Below are positions 23,453 through 35,974 of a DNA stretch of 64,000 nucleotides, in pieces; within the stretch, counting starts at the first letter, position 1; each line of letters opens with the position of its first letter. A program made the translations under genes and the position numbers. The notes beneath the pieces were generated by a model. The model did no database searches. It was not told the DNA's origin and worked only from the letters and a program-made list of their open reading frames with translations. The stretch comes from Artocarpus heterophyllus (taxonomy: Eukaryota; Streptophyta; Magnoliopsida; Rosales; Moraceae): positions 2,963,219-3,027,218 of the forward strand of contig CM046332.1 of assembly GCA_025403435.1 (NCBI GenBank), in the 5' to 3' direction.

Positions 23453-25324
23453 GAGACTGTCAGTCTAAACCTTTAAGAATTGGGCATATGATGGACAGAT
23501 TATGCGGAACACATGATTCTTAAGGTGACGGTCTAAATCATAAGATCTGCAATCGAGGGAATAAAGTTGGGCACTTTATTCATGCAAAGATTGTTATGTT
23601 GTCTATATCGCTATTGGGAGATGGTTTGTCTTAATCATTGGAGATGGACTCCACAAATAGAAACATTGTCACATTGTCATAGGTGATGATGTGTTGGATC
23701 GGGACATAAAGTGAATTGATTTGGATTAATAATTCTATCTCAGCAAATCGATTCACTTTAGACAATCATTTGTATTGTATCTTAATCTTGAGATAAATAG
23801 TGGGCCCGTTGTCTAGACTTGTGTCTTTTGATATACCAAAGGGTGACACCCACATTTTAATAGTGGTGCGCATGCTGGTACGTTGGAGACATGACTCTTG
23901 ATAGCGTAGATCCATTATTCATAGATATGGAATCATAGCTCCTCTTTAAGAATAGTGATATCCTCTTATATGCATTATCTTGTAATTGAAAAATTGAAGC
24001 GCTCAACCATTTAGATATATAGGTGTAACCGAATGGTATACCGTCTTTGGATGGTAAGTTTTCCGATGGTAAGATAATAGAACATCAGATAAAAATAATC
24101 GAAAAGGTAGATAGAACTTGTCCTTAAGCCGATTATCGGTGATCCTATAGGGATACGATACACTATGATATGTCATAAAGACTTAGCTATACAGGCTTCG
24201 TAATTCTATATAGTTTGAGAGTGCAGCTCTAAGCTTTTAGTGGAGTAGCATTAAAGTTGATAATTATGAAATGCATATCTGGGATATTGGGTTTCATAAT
24301 TATCGGAAGCTTGAACTATATAGGTCCATCAGGTCCCCTTTGTTAGCTCACAAAAATCCTGTAACGATACGGCGTGTTTTTCTAATAATTGTTGACTTAT
24401 GTCAGATTTATCAAATTGGCTAAAATTTGGAAGAATCAAATAATTCATGTCTATTTATCCGTTGAATTAATTTTGTGACAAAATTGATTCAAGATAAACT
24501 TGTTGAATTATCAGGATTAGATAATTCATGTCTGTTTATCAGCTGGATTAATTTTGAATTAATTGAAGATAAACTTGTTGAATTATTAGGAATTCATTTA
24601 TTTTCATAAAGATTATCTAGATAAAGTTGTTTTAATTAGGTAACTTTTCTATTGGGTTATTTGAATTAAAATTGAGATTTTATCCTATAGAATCTTGGGT
24701 GGAGAATAAAATATTCGTTGAGATTTTTTATCGACAGTTTGGCATGCCGATTCTCAAGTTTGGCCTGCCGATGGGGCAAGTTCGGCATGCGAGTTAGACA
24801 TATCAACATGCCGATCGCACGATAAAAAGATCACGCATTTTCACATAGATTTCAACAGGTACTGATTCTAATTTGATTTTGATTTGAATTTTGAGGCATT
24901 ATCTAATAAGGACTAGGGCCAACCTTTATAAAAAGGGAGTGAGTCTCATTATTATTTAGATCAATTGAGAGATTAAGAGTGAAACTCTGATAGTGAGATT
25001 CTGAAACTCCTTGAGAGCTCTTGTCCACAAATCACGAACACTAGCTTTGGGTTCTCTCAATTGGTTAGAAGGAGAGTCGCCTGGAGGAAGAGCTGTACGT
25101 GTGAGGCCACACTCACTCCAATCGTGGATAGAGAATAGCAAAGAAGACCAGTTAGTTGAGGCTTTTTTGAATTTTACTTCTCTTCATGGATTGTGAGAGT
25201 TCTTCGGCATTCAAAGGTTAGTAAGATCTAGTTAATTTATGCATATAGTGTGTCAAACTTATGTTTTGGAAAATACTCTGATATTAAAATTTTAAAAATT
25301 CTGCTGTTTACTATTTTTCCAACA
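23453..25324 (+). repeat. Copia1 3' LTR, second part
   Basis: Continues the Copia1 LTR after Gypsy1 and its duplicated AGTTT, ending CTATTTTTCCAACA. It includes the 110 bp at 23847-23957 that the 5' LTR lacks, the family TATA box (24927-24934) and the degenerate GGCATGCCGA cluster at 24735-24815. Confidence 0.92.
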
Positions 25325-27030
25325 TATTTTTCTTGCATTTGCTGACAATAGTTGGAATTCGATAGAATGCCGATGCTAAACAAATTTTGCTCAATCTTCC
25401 TCGGTTAGGAGGGATAGTAGTGTATTACCATAGAACGCTGCTTAAATATATGGTCATTGTCATCCAGAACAAAAAGTTTGGGCTTTATAAAGGTGACGTA
25501 TAGGTTGGTTCTAAACCCTTCACTAGTTCAACACAAAACTTCATAGCTTTTTTCCTATACCAATCCTTAATTGTGAAACTTTAATATATGTCTCTCCAGA
25601 TAACATTTTTTATTTTGTCTAATTCTTTAGTTATCCAATTTTTAATCCATATTAGAATGTGCAATTGACTAAGAACTCCAATACAATTGCTTAATTCATT
25701 TCCAGATGTGTCTTTTGATTGGGCTTTTGTATCAAATGTAACTTCTATTCTTAATCACCTTTTTCTTATCCTTTAAGCTCTTTTCATTAAAGTAACTCTC
25801 CACTTAAAATTAACTTTGGGATCAAATTTGGTTTTTCTTCGAGGCTTGCTCGCTTGTTTTCTCTTGGTACATTAGGTAGAAGATGGCATATACGCCTCAT
25901 ACTCTTCATTATACTCCTCGTGATTGCTCTCTTGTGATATTTTTGCCTAATCTAAACTAAATCCTTGTTGAAAGCTAAGCACATAAATTGACATAAACTA
26001 ATAAAGCAAACATACCCAAAACAAAACCAACATATAATGAAGCATATGTTAACATAACTAAAACTATATGAAATAGCTAAAATTAATTAACAAAAATAAA
26101 ACAAATTAACTTAACAAATTAATAATTTTAATTTTAAAACAAAAACTAAACTAATTACTAGTGATGATCAATAAAACAAAAAATAACTAAATTAACAAAA
26201 ACTAATAGAGTTATTTAACATAACAAATTAATAGAATTAAAAAAAATAATGAAAACAAAACTAATTAACATAGCAAACACTAAACCTAAAGGACACTAAA
26301 AAAAACTAAAAGTAACAAAACTAAGTTACAAAACTAGTTTCTAGCGATGATCATAAAGGCTTTTCATCAAACATGTAATGGGTATCACATACATAAACAC
26401 ATCGAAAGTAATCTCTTCTTGCACCAAAATGCCAAATGTTGTTTAAAGTTCATTGAAACACCAAATATATGTAACACATACCAAATGGTAAATGAAAAAT
26501 TAGTATAATTAATATTAAAACTAAAACTCTTGCAACACTAAAAGCTAAATAACACTACCGAGTAACACTAAATTTAGAACTAACAATAACACTAAAACTA
26601 ATAAAACTATAAAACTAAATAATAAATAAAAATGATATAACTAAAAATTAAAAAAAAATAAAAAATGGTTCAAAATTAACCAATGGTAGCTTCCAACGGT
26701 GGCAGTGTTGGTGGAACATCGAGGGACGAGGTCGTGGAGTTGTTGGGAGTTGGGTCGAACGGCGGTAGAGAGAGTGACAAAGGATGAGGGGAAATGTTGT
26801 GTAGAACGGTGGAGACTAGGTCATGGGGGCTAGGTCGACGGCTGCAGTAGCAGCAGGGATCATGGCGGGGTTGGGTCGTGGGGAGAGTGTGAGAGAGTTA
26901 GAGAGAGGAAAATTTCAAAAATGGGAGAATAAGAAAGGCACGAGGCTTAAATTTAGGTATGGGCTAAAATGGTGTAATTTTAGGGCACCCTACACAACCT
27001 TTTCTTTTTATAAAACCATTATATAATGAA
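25325..27030 (-). pseudogene. CACTA second gene: promoter, exon 1, intron, Transposase_24-like exon
   Basis: On the minus strand, a CT-rich leader (CCTCTCTCTAACTCTCTC near 26895) is followed by a GC-rich exon-like block to about 26690. An AT-rich intron-like region covers 25990-26690, ending TTTATGTGCTTAG. Next comes an exon-like block containing, near 25560-25660, an open run of about 33 codons with IGVLSQL, WIKNWITKEL and IKNVIWRDIL. This spacing (GVL, then W...W, then IW.DI) is characteristic of plant Transposase_24 (PTTA/En/Spm) proteins. Several stops show it is dead. It continues on the far side of Copia1 at 4793-4864. It may belong to the same CACTA element as the TNP2 gene, or to an adjoining copy. 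The small plus-strand frame at 26823-27026 is antisense to exon 1. Confidence 0.5.
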
Positions 27031-27081
27031 ACTCTTCCACAACAGTTTTTTTAATAAAACTATCTTGAATACTTAGCTTTT

Positions 27082-27110
27082 CATGACGGTTTTTGTGGAA
27101 AACCATCATG
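27082..27110. repeat. CACTA subterminal inverted motif (left side)
   Basis: CATGACGGTTTTTG and AAAACCATCATG pair as a hairpin. The same kind of unit (GTCATG next to AAACCATC/AAATCGTC) recurs near the right end of the CACTA element at 41651-41743. Subterminal repeats like these bind transposase in CACTA elements. Confidence 0.6.
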
Positions 27111-27333
27111 AAAAAATGGTCAAACACGGCCAATTTCAGGCCTTTTTCCTCGTCTACCCAAGGTGGGCAACCTGTGTTATTTATTCAATGGCCCAGACTT
27201 TTTTTCTTGGTATTTTCATCACAAAAATAACTATATAAAGATATATAATTAATGAAATGCAGGTATACCCTTTAGCTTAAAAATAAGAAAACAAAAACTA
27301 CATTGACATAAATTAGTTTACAATGCTCATTTT

Positions 27334-29040
27334 TTACCCTTTTTCTTTCTTTGATTCATCGACAAATGTCCATTCAACATCTTCACGAAACAAGTGGGAA
27401 ACATCATTATCAAAATCATCAACGTCTTCAACCTGTGGCAATCCCTTTGTGAATAATGGGATGTCCATGCAATCCTCGATAACTTTTTCACTGTCAAGAA
27501 CTACTCTTGGCTTCGTCGGGACAACTAGGGACAACTCTAAATCTATGGATCTATTGTATAAAAGACTTGGATTGCTTACGACGCCATAATGAAGAGATCA
27601 TTTTTGTATCTTAATCGCCTAAAGTCAACCACCGTGACACCGTCATTATCAATCTTAACATAATTATTGTTGGCTTACTTACACTTAAAAAGTACTATAC
27701 GTAATCCGCAAAAATCAAGTTTCCAAATATCTTCAATGAAACCAAAGTAGATCATGATCCCATATACTAGATTTTTGTCCTTCACGGAGGAAATATGCAT
27801 AACCCCGGCAAGGAGAGTCACATTGTTATTTTGAACAGGATGTTTCTCATCTCTTTTGTAAGTGTAGAAACTATAGCCAATTATTGAATATGATCTATAC
27901 CTTGAACAGCTATCTCAAATGCACCAGTCTACATAACTTAACTTCATGGACTAAGTGAACTGTTAGATGAATCATGATGTCAAAACATGCCCGTGGAAAA
28001 TAATTCTCAAATATGCGTAAGGCTTACGCCAACGTCAATTATAGTGAATCAATCATAAGTGGATCAATTACCTTGGATCATATTAAATTAAATAACGAGC
28101 ACAACTTGGCAATTGCAAATCTCACATCCTTTGTTGGAATTCTCCGCAATGCAAGTGATAGTAATTGTTGCATCAACACATGACAATTGTGTGGTTTTAT
28201 GCCAATAAGTTTTAAATCCTTCACCGACCACAACTTTTTAACGTTTGAAGAAAAGCCATCTGACACTTTCAACAGAGCAAGAAATTCACAAAGCTTACTC
28301 TTTTCTAGTCTTGAAAACATGTGCTTTGCCAGAGTTAAGTAAGCATAGTTCTCTCTTTTCTCGGGAAACAAATTAGGCCTAATCTCCATCTCAGTGAGAT
28401 CCAACCATGCTTTTTCACCATATTTAGTCTTGCCCAGAATGTCAAGCAACATGCCAACTATTGATTCACAAACGTTATTCTTAATATGCATAACATCCAT
28501 GCAATGACAGGACAAAAAGCGTCTTCCAATATGAAACTTGATCTCTTTTCCTAAGGACCATCTATCGGCGGCTCGTTCTTACCTAGCTTTCTCTTCCCAA
28601 GTACCATTTTCTTATGTTTTACCATTTCAAATACTTGTTCACCTGTCAAAGGCTGAGGAGGGTCTTTTTATTCGATGTTACCATTAAAAGCTTTTCTTTG
28701 TTTGCAGTAATAATGATCTCTTGGCAACAATCTTCTATGGTCTAGAACAACGGTTTTCTTACCACTCTTTAACCATATACAAGATGTTTCCTTCATACAA
28801 ATAGGACAACCAATAGAACTCTTCATCGAATAGCTCAATAGATTTCCATACGTGAGAAAGTCGTTAATTGCCCATACCAATATTGCACAGAGTATGAACG
28901 TCTCTTTTCGGTAAGCGTGTCTAACTTCAATTCCATTTTTCCATAAGCTCTTTAGGTCATCGATTAACATTGTCAAGTACACATCAACATCATTCCTCGG
29001 TTAGTGAGGACCCCAAATGTGATGCCTGTCTAACTTAAGC
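27334..29040 (-). pseudogene. CACTA TNP2 transposase, C-terminal two-thirds (broken)
   Basis: Minus-strand pieces in order: PRNDVDVYLTMLIDDLKSLW and CPICMKETSCIWLKSGKK..HRRLLPRDH (tnp2 core, 28668-29000), QPLTGEQVFEMVKH (near 28640), then MDVMHIKNNVCESIVGMLLD, LFPEKRENYAYLTLAKH and PHNCHVLMQQLLSLALR (DUF4218, 28078-28515). Next, after a stop, comes FENYFPRACFDIMIHLTVH. A DUF4216-like end follows (KLDFCGLRIVLFKC near 27700, VVPTKPRVVL near 27520), terminating at 27334. The transposase cuts element ends in the nucleus. Stops and frame changes occur between most pieces. Domain order and spacing match intact TNP2 proteins. Confidence 0.85.
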
Positions 29041-30500
29041 ACACTGCTAATATGCAATTAGGCTAGATGATGTTATATTCTCTTCAAAACTAATAAAATT
29101 ATTTAAGACAATAGAGGGCAAATTTGAACTTTTCATAAAACCTTGCAATTTACAAACAACTATGGGTCTATACTCACAAAAGATAGGCTAGTGATAATTA
29201 TTTATATCTTAAAATGAAACGCCACCAAACCATACTTATAACTATGCCATAGTAATTACAAGTATTAAAATATGAAGTTTAAATAAAAATGTGTCCATAT
29301 AAGGTCAGCAGTGTCCATATACACAGAGTCACGAGAATAGAGAGAATGCCAGTCGTCCTCCAAATAAACATTACTAAGACGTGCTACTAATCCTATTAGT
29401 AATAATGATGATTATTTTATTACTCTATATACATTGTCAATTACTCTATATACATAGTCAATCCAAATGCTTCCAATATCATTGAAGCTGAGACAATATA
29501 AAACTTATATCAACATGATAAACACTTGCTAACAATTAAAAAGAAAGTCTCTTATATCATGATGTATAAAAATAACTATGAAATGATATGAACATAGATG
29601 AAAGAAACTAGACATTACACCATATACATATCTAACTAATTTAATCAACAACATATTTTTACATTTACTTGATATAATTACGCTCACGTTAAAGAAAACT
29701 ACAACATATATATTATATGATCCTTTAGAATAATGTAATTTAACTAAAAATCTCAATAGGATAATTTAAAGTAATGAGTATAATACTTAGGTATGTATGC
29801 AAACATACATACATGTTATACATATACATATATATATTGAATATCACAAATATCCATAAGAATGTTCATATATATATATATACACAGTATACATATATAT
29901 AAAGGAAACAAAAGGAAAACATGGCCTGTACATAAATATGTAAATAGAATGCCAAAAGAGTAGCATAATACGAGAAGCTTAATAGTATTTTGAAGCTGGG
30001 GAAGTTTCTAAGGTGATAAGTGGTGGAGGAAATGAAAAATTAGGGCTCTGCACCTTATATAAAGAAACCAAAAAACTAAACAACCGACTTAGACAAGTCG
30101 GCACAATTTCTTTTTTTTTTTTTCATGTTGATATAATCTTGACCATATTAATTTATTAATATAGGTTTTTAATGATTGTTATGTACATTTTTATTAGAGG
30201 AAGTCGCCAATCAAACTAAGTGTAATTAACTCTTAAAATAAGTAAATAAATAAAATACGCACACATTTAAAACCATATGTTTACAAATAACTCAACTAAT
30301 ACATTGTAACAAGTTTAATCTAGCACATAGAGCTTTTAGGCCAAGGAAACTAAGCCTTCACACTACGCCAAATAACTTGAAATCAAATTAATAAAAATTA
30401 AGCATCTCAACAATAATTATAAATACAATACAAACATATTATTATTAGCTAAATTTGTATGTGAGAATTTATGAAATCACACAAAATCAAAAGAGTCAAC
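29040..30500 (-). other. Intron or insert of unknown origin within TNP2
   Basis: About 1.45 kb of AT-rich sequence separates the TNP2 pieces ending near 30500 and resuming near 29040. The minus strand offers a GT (TTTTGTGTGATT near 30485) and an AG (ATATTAGCAG near 29047), so an intron is possible. It also contains a promoter-like TTTATATAAGG at about 30065 followed by a CT/CA-rich leader-like stretch. An 18-bp hairpin lies nearby at 30085-30102 (CCGACTTAGACAAGTCGG). CACTACGCCAAATAACTTG at 30361 looks like a CACTA terminus but has no partner. No protein is recognisable; the small minus frame at 29529-29756 has no family features. Confidence 0.45.
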
Positions 30501-30761
30501 ATCTAGAACTTTTGTTTCAGGCATATTTTTGAGAAAGATTATAGTTGATAAGTATTACAAGTCAAGTACTATTCTACTACTTATGTTATCATATGAGTTC
30601 ATTCCATTCGTCGATAAAGTAAAATATAGATTTCTTAGTTTCGCACTAATCTTGGGATGATTAGCATCAAAAATTTTCTATTATGGTGAATCTATTGGAT
30701 GTCTAAACATACCATCGTCAGCCTGTTTGTTATGATTTCATGTCAAATTCTTGGCATGCTC
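30500..30761 (-). pseudogene. CACTA TNP2, segment left of Copia2
   Basis: The minus-strand frame contains ADDGMFRHPIDSP, IFDANHPKISAKLRNLYFTL and STNGMNSYDNISS. This is the highly conserved TNP2 stretch in which 'DG..RHP.D' is followed by a tryptophan-lysine pair, 'FD..HP.FA...RN.R.GL..DG.NP'. Its N-terminal side is cut exactly at the Copia2 boundary and continues at 40302. Confidence 0.85.
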
Positions 30762-32739
30762 TGTTGGAATTAAAACATGAAACGCAGCGGAAGGAACGGA
30801 TCGTTGACAAACAAAAATTTTCTGAAAACTTTGTTCATCGGGAATAGATATATAATTTTAATTACAGAAAGCTTTAGGAATTTTTTTACTAACCTTTTGA
30901 AGACTATCAGGGTATCCTAGCTTTCCTCTTTGACACCACGATCTTCCAAACCAGGCCTCCACACCAATGGAAAGATGAGTGGGCGTCAAACTGCAAGAAT
31001 GAATTTTCCTCACACTTTTCTGAATCTGCTATGTACTCAACACATGAGATAGCAGACTTTTTTCTTTAGAGAAGAACTCTCAGTTTTTCTCTCTAAAAAT
31101 TATGTGAATCAAAAATTACTGAGATAACTGTTATCTCTCCTTTTTTATAACTGAGCTATTAGTAATTTTCTTTCCCCTTTCTTTTCCTTTCCTTTTTCTT
31201 CTTTTCTTTTCCGTTTTACTTGTTACCCGAATTGTTTATGCGGTCAACACACACACACACATGCATATGTATATTTAAGTTGCCGTGAAAAGAAGAAACT
31301 TGCCCTTTTTTTTTTTTTTTTGACTTTGACCGAATCTAGATTCGGTCATATATATATGTGTGTGTGTGTGTGGGGGAAAGCGTGAAACTGAGTTCATGCC
31401 TTTCCCCCTTTTTTTTTATAATATTATATTAATATATATATATTAATATATTATAAAATCTTTTATATATATAAAAAGATTTGGTTCAAAACCATATATA
31501 TATATATATAACTCAATTCAAAAATAAATCACATTTATTTAAGAATAGATTTTAACAATAATCAATTGATTAACTAATGCTCAATTAAATGTGATAACAT
31601 TTATCACATTACATTATGTGTCACAGAGAACATTTTTCTATGTCACGTTAATAATTCAAGTGTGAAAAATTAATTCAGAATTCAAAAATTCTAAATTAAA
31701 CATGTATGATTCATTCTATGCAAAATCCAATATAGTGTTACAGAGGTGGTATTGGGGACCTATGGACCTATAACCCAAGCTCCAATAAATTTGACATTTA
31801 ATCAAACTCTTTAATTAATGTGCCAAATTTATTAGTTTCAGTGTTACTCCACTAAAAACCTGAAACTAAACTCTTGAGATTATAGTAAAATTACTCAAAG
31901 AAAATTAGCGAGTAGTCCATTGATATAATCATTACATATAAGTCAGTCCTCCATAAATAGTTCATAATAAGAGCTAGGTTCAATTTCCGTTCACCTCTCT
32001 TATTACATCTTTATCCTTGAGTTCCAATAATTCTCTAATGAACAATTAATTCATAATCTTATTATGAACGAGCGCTCTATTGTTCAAACCTTGAATTATC
32101 ACTCAAGAGAACTATTTTTCTAACTTCCATAGGGAAGGAATGGATTCCATATCTGTATAATATTATTCCCAGCCATTTATTACTTTATGTTTCCAAGATG
32201 CTAAGTTATAATCTGTGCTTAGACAAATCTTACCATGCAAGTCAAAAAACATAATGTAATAAATAGGAGTCTAATAAATACTCAGGATTAAGACTGTCAA
32301 ATATATGATCATCATAGTGATAAATTTTAATACTCTATTTGTAACAGGATGATTATTAGAGATTCATAATTTATCTGGTCCAGTCCTATATAATCTCATT
32401 ATATAAAGTACCTCCAACCCAATGTCTCTACATTAATAGTCCGGATAATGACTATTTCATTTTAGATGAGATTGGACCTGTACTTGTAATTTTTAATTAA
32501 AGATCCCAAACTTTAATTAATTATTACGGACTATTTAGATTATTATCTATAAATTTTATCCCAAAGCAAATAACACTTATATGCTAAATTTATAGTCACA
32601 TAAATAATCATGGAATTTTCTTGATGTTTATAAATGTATTCATAATACATATAATCAACCAAAATAATAATAAATGTCATTTTATTTATTTATTAACAAT
32701 ATGTACAATGTCACAGCTTTTAGGGCACCAAACCCAACA
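30762..32739 (-). repeat. Copia2 3' LTR (1978 bp)
   Basis: Plus-strand ends TGTTGGAATTAAAAC and AAACCCAACA. It contains a GT microsatellite near 31358, a long AT palindrome near 31421-31455 and a second one (AAATCTTTTATATATATAAA) near 31459. Near-identical to 38329-40301. Confidence 0.93.
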
Positions 32740-32753
32740 ATCTCCCACTTGCC
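32740..32753 (-). other. Copia2 polypurine tract
   Basis: Minus-strand GCAAGTGGGAGAT lies directly upstream of the 3' LTR and next to the RNase H stop codon. Confidence 0.88.
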
Positions 32754-34589
32754 CTAAAGTAGGTGAGACATGTCTCTAAGACCTAAGCCTTCCAAGTGTC
32801 CCTCAAAGCTCTTTGCAGGTAACGTCTTGGTGAAAGGGTCGGCAAGGTTGTTTTCCGACGCTATCTTCACAACTTCCACATCGCCTCGGTGCACTATCTC
32901 TCTAATCAAATGATATTTTCTTTCTATATGCTTTCCTCTTTTGTGGCTTCTAGGTTCTCTTGGATTTGCCACTGCACCACTGTTGTCACAATACAGTGTG
33001 AGTGGATTATCCATGTCTGGAACTACTTCCAAATCATTTAAGAACTTACGGAGCCAAACAGCTTCTTTAGCTGCTTCACAAGCAGCCACATATTCTGCTT
33101 CCATAGTTGAATCAGCAATACAAGATTGTTTGATGCTTCTCCAAACTATGGCTCCACCACCAAAAGTAAACACTGATCCAGACATAGATTTACGTGTGTC
33201 TTTGTCTGATTGAAAATCAGAATCAGTGTATCCAATGGGAATCAAATTCTCACCAGAATAAACTAGCATATAGTTTCTTGTTCTCCTAAGATACTTGAGA
33301 ATATGTTTAACCGCTACCCAATGATCTAATCCTGGGTTGGATTGATACAGACTGACTATACCCACCGCATAGCAAATGTCAGGTCTTGTACACAACATGG
33401 CATACATTAGACTTCCTACTGCAGATGCATAGGGTACCCGTCTCATATTTTCTTCCTCTTGAGGTGTCTTAGGACACTGCTCTTTTGAAAGATAAACTCC
33501 ATGACGTGTAGGCAAATTACCTTTCTTGGAGTTTTGCATCGAAAATCTGATAAGCACCTTATCGATATACGATGCCTGAGACAGCGCCAACAGTTTGTTC
33601 TTGCGATCTCTTATGAGTTGGATTCCAAGAACATAACTTGCTTCTCCTAAATCTTTCATTTGGAAATTGCTGGCGAGCCATTTCTTTACATCAGATAATA
33701 CGCCTACATCATTCCCAATGAGTAGGATATCATCTACATAAAGAACCAAGAAGACCACCTTCTTATCTTTGATGTACTTGTAAACACAAGGTTCATCAAT
33801 ATTTTGATCAAAACCATAAGATTTGATCGCTTCATCAAATCTCAAGTTCCAAGATCTTGAAGCTTGCTTGAGTCCATAGATGGACCTCTGCAACTTGCAA
33901 ACTTTTTGCTCTTGACCTTTAACTACAAACCCTTCTGGTTGCACCGTGTAGATGCTTTCCTCAAGATAGCCATTCAAAAAGGCAGTCTTGACATCCATTT
34001 GCCATATCTCATAATCAAGACAAGCAGCAATGGATAAAAGAATCCGAATGGATTTAAGCATAGCTACAGGCGAGAAAGTTTCTTCATAGTCAACTCCCTC
34101 CTTTTGGGTATAACCCTTTGCCACAAGCCTAGCTTTGAAAGTCTCAACTTTCCCATCCACTCCTCTTTTCTTCTTGTAAATCCATTTGCACCCTATGGGT
34201 TTTATCCCTTCAGGTAGGTCTACAAGATCCCAGACTGAATTGGAGTACATGGACTCCATTTCAAGGTTCATAGCTTCCAGCCATTTTTCCTTCTCAGAAA
34301 CTTCCATTGCATCACGATATGTCAATGGATCATCTTCACCATTATCAGAGATAGCAACATTTGCTTCTCCAAGTTCCCTGTAGCGAGCAGGTGGTCTCAC
34401 AACCCTCCCACTACGTCGAGGTGGTATAACATTCTGATAGGAAGATGTGGCCTCCTCATTTTGTCCTTCGACAATAGTTGTCGGTTGCGGTCTGATCTGA
34501 TCAGAAAGTAACTCTTCAAGTACAATTTTGCTACGAGGTTTATAGTTTGTCATATAATCATTCTTGAGAAAAGTTGCATTTGTCGATAC
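32754..34589 (-). pseudogene. pol: Copia2 RT and RNase H
   Basis: A 599-codon open frame from 34553, with homology continuing about 12 codons upstream in the same frame. RT spans roughly residues 105-350: GCKWIYKKKRGVDG, ARLVAKGYTQKEGVDYEETF, DVKTAFLNGYLEE, SIYGLKQASRSW and catalytic YVDD at 272-275. RNase H spans about 435-570: GYTDSDF with D444/D446, STMEAEYVA with E485, and a C-terminal HIERKYHLIREIV segment ending ADPFTKTLPAKSF. All catalytic residues are present. It is separated from protease-integrase by a one-base loss, so a continuous polyprotein is not made. The reverse transcriptase copies element RNA to DNA in cytoplasmic particles. Confidence 0.93.
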
Positions 34590-35974
34590 AATACTTTCTT
34601 ATCCTGTGGACTATAAAACAAACCTCCCCTCGTTCCCTTTGGGTATCCCACAAATAAGCATACTTCAGAACGTGGTTCCAACTTCCCAGTCTTACCTTTC
34701 AACACATGTGCTGGACACCCCCATATACGGATATGTCGCATACTAGGTTTGCGACCATTCCATAACTCTAGAGGTGTTTTTGAAATAGACTTAGATGGAA
34801 CTATGTTTAGAAGATATACTGCAGTTTGTAGTGCATATCCCCAAAATGAAGTGGGTAATGATGAGTAGCTAAGCATGGATCTCACCATATCAAGCAACGT
34901 TCTATTTCTTCTCTCTGCAACACCATTTTGTTGTGGTGTTCCAGGTGCGGTGAGTTGTGATAGAATACCATGTTCTATCATATAATCCTTGAATTCAGTA
35001 TCAAGGTATTCTCCTCCTCGATCAGATCGAAGACTCTTCACCGTCTTTCCTAATTGCTTTTCAGCTTCCGCTTGGAATTCTTTGAACTTTCCAAAAGTTT
35101 CAGATTTCCTTTGCATTAGGTATATGTAACCATACCTTGAATAATCGTCAATAAATGTGACGAAATATTCGTAACCACCACGAGCTTGTACATTCATTGG
35201 ACCACAGACGTCTGAATGTATTAGCTCAAGTGGTTCCTTGGCCCTTTCGCCTTTTGCAGAGAAAGGCCTCTTAGTCATTTTACCTTCAAGACAAGATTCA
35301 CAAACTGGTAGAAAACTAACTTTTAGCTCTTTTAAAGGACCTTCCTTTACCAGTCTGTTAATTCTGTCAAGGTTGATGTGACCTAATCTAAGGTGCCATA
35401 GGTATGTTTCATTATTAGAAGAAATCTTTTGCTTCTTGGGTTTAGGTTGTTCAACTTTGAACATTTCGGTATTGAGCAGTGCTTTTTCGTTGGGCCTTAA
35501 GGTGTAAAGCCCATTTTTCAGATGCGCAGAACAAATATCCGAACCATTTCTAGAAATATTAACATAATTATTATTAAAAGAAACATTAAACATTTGTTCA
35601 AACAACCTGGAAACAAAAATCAAATTTCTACGAAAACAAGGAATGTAATAAACATTGTCTAAAATTAAAAACTTATTTCTAAAATAAAGTTTAACAACTC
35701 CCACTGCTCTTGTCGAAACAACCTCTCCCGTTCCCACTCTCATCGTTTGTTCCCTGTCGGCAGGCTCCCTTGAAGAACTAAGCATCTGCAAAGAAGAACA
35801 AACATGGTTAGTTGCCCCTGAATCAATTATCCAAGGTGAAGTATCATCTTCAACTAAACAAGCTTCTAAAACGAGTAAATCTGATTTACCGTTGTTCTTC
35901 TTTTCTTTAAGCTCCTGAAGATACTTACTTGCAGTTTCTCTTCCTAGTGCCCAACTACGCTGCAGTGGAAACAT
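34550..35974 (-). pseudogene. pol: Copia2 protease and integrase
   Basis: A 474-codon open frame. Protease active site [13 protein letters not shown] with D51. GAG-pre-integrase and zinc-binding HHCC with H194, H199, C225, C228 ([14 protein letters not shown]...CESCLEG). Integrase catalytic residues D255 ([10 protein letters not shown]), D318 ([10 protein letters not shown]) and E354 ([10 protein letters not shown]), with 35 residues between the last two, the expected D,D35E spacing. It ends in the [16 protein letters not shown] segment of the integrase C-terminal region, after which a one-base deletion in a T-run (near 34590) shifts the frame. The first ~15 codons of this open frame are out of frame with the true zinc knuckle. 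The ATG is therefore not a real start. Confidence 0.92.

Larger units (their letters stand above)
4865..25324 (+). mobile_element. Copia1: Ty1/copia retrotransposon, split by Gypsy1
   Basis: The element runs TGTTAGACG... to ...TTCCAACA, flanked by the perfect 5-bp duplication TATTT at 4860-4864 and 25325-25329. Order is 5' LTR, primer-binding site, long leader, gag, protease, integrase, RT, RNase H, polypurine tract, 3' LTR, which is the copia order (integrase before RT). The 3' LTR is split after 149 bp by Gypsy1. Coding capacity is destroyed by many stops. It sits in a CACTA exon. Confidence 0.93.

Noticed and set aside
26000..26690. Degenerate AACTAAA-rich region as a satellite array
   Set aside because: No regular period is visible; it fits an AT-rich intron of the CACTA gene.
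30361..30380. CACTACGCCAAATAACTTG as the left end of a second CACTA element
   Set aside because: No inverted partner terminus or 3-bp duplication was found, and flanking TNP2 sequence runs on both sides.
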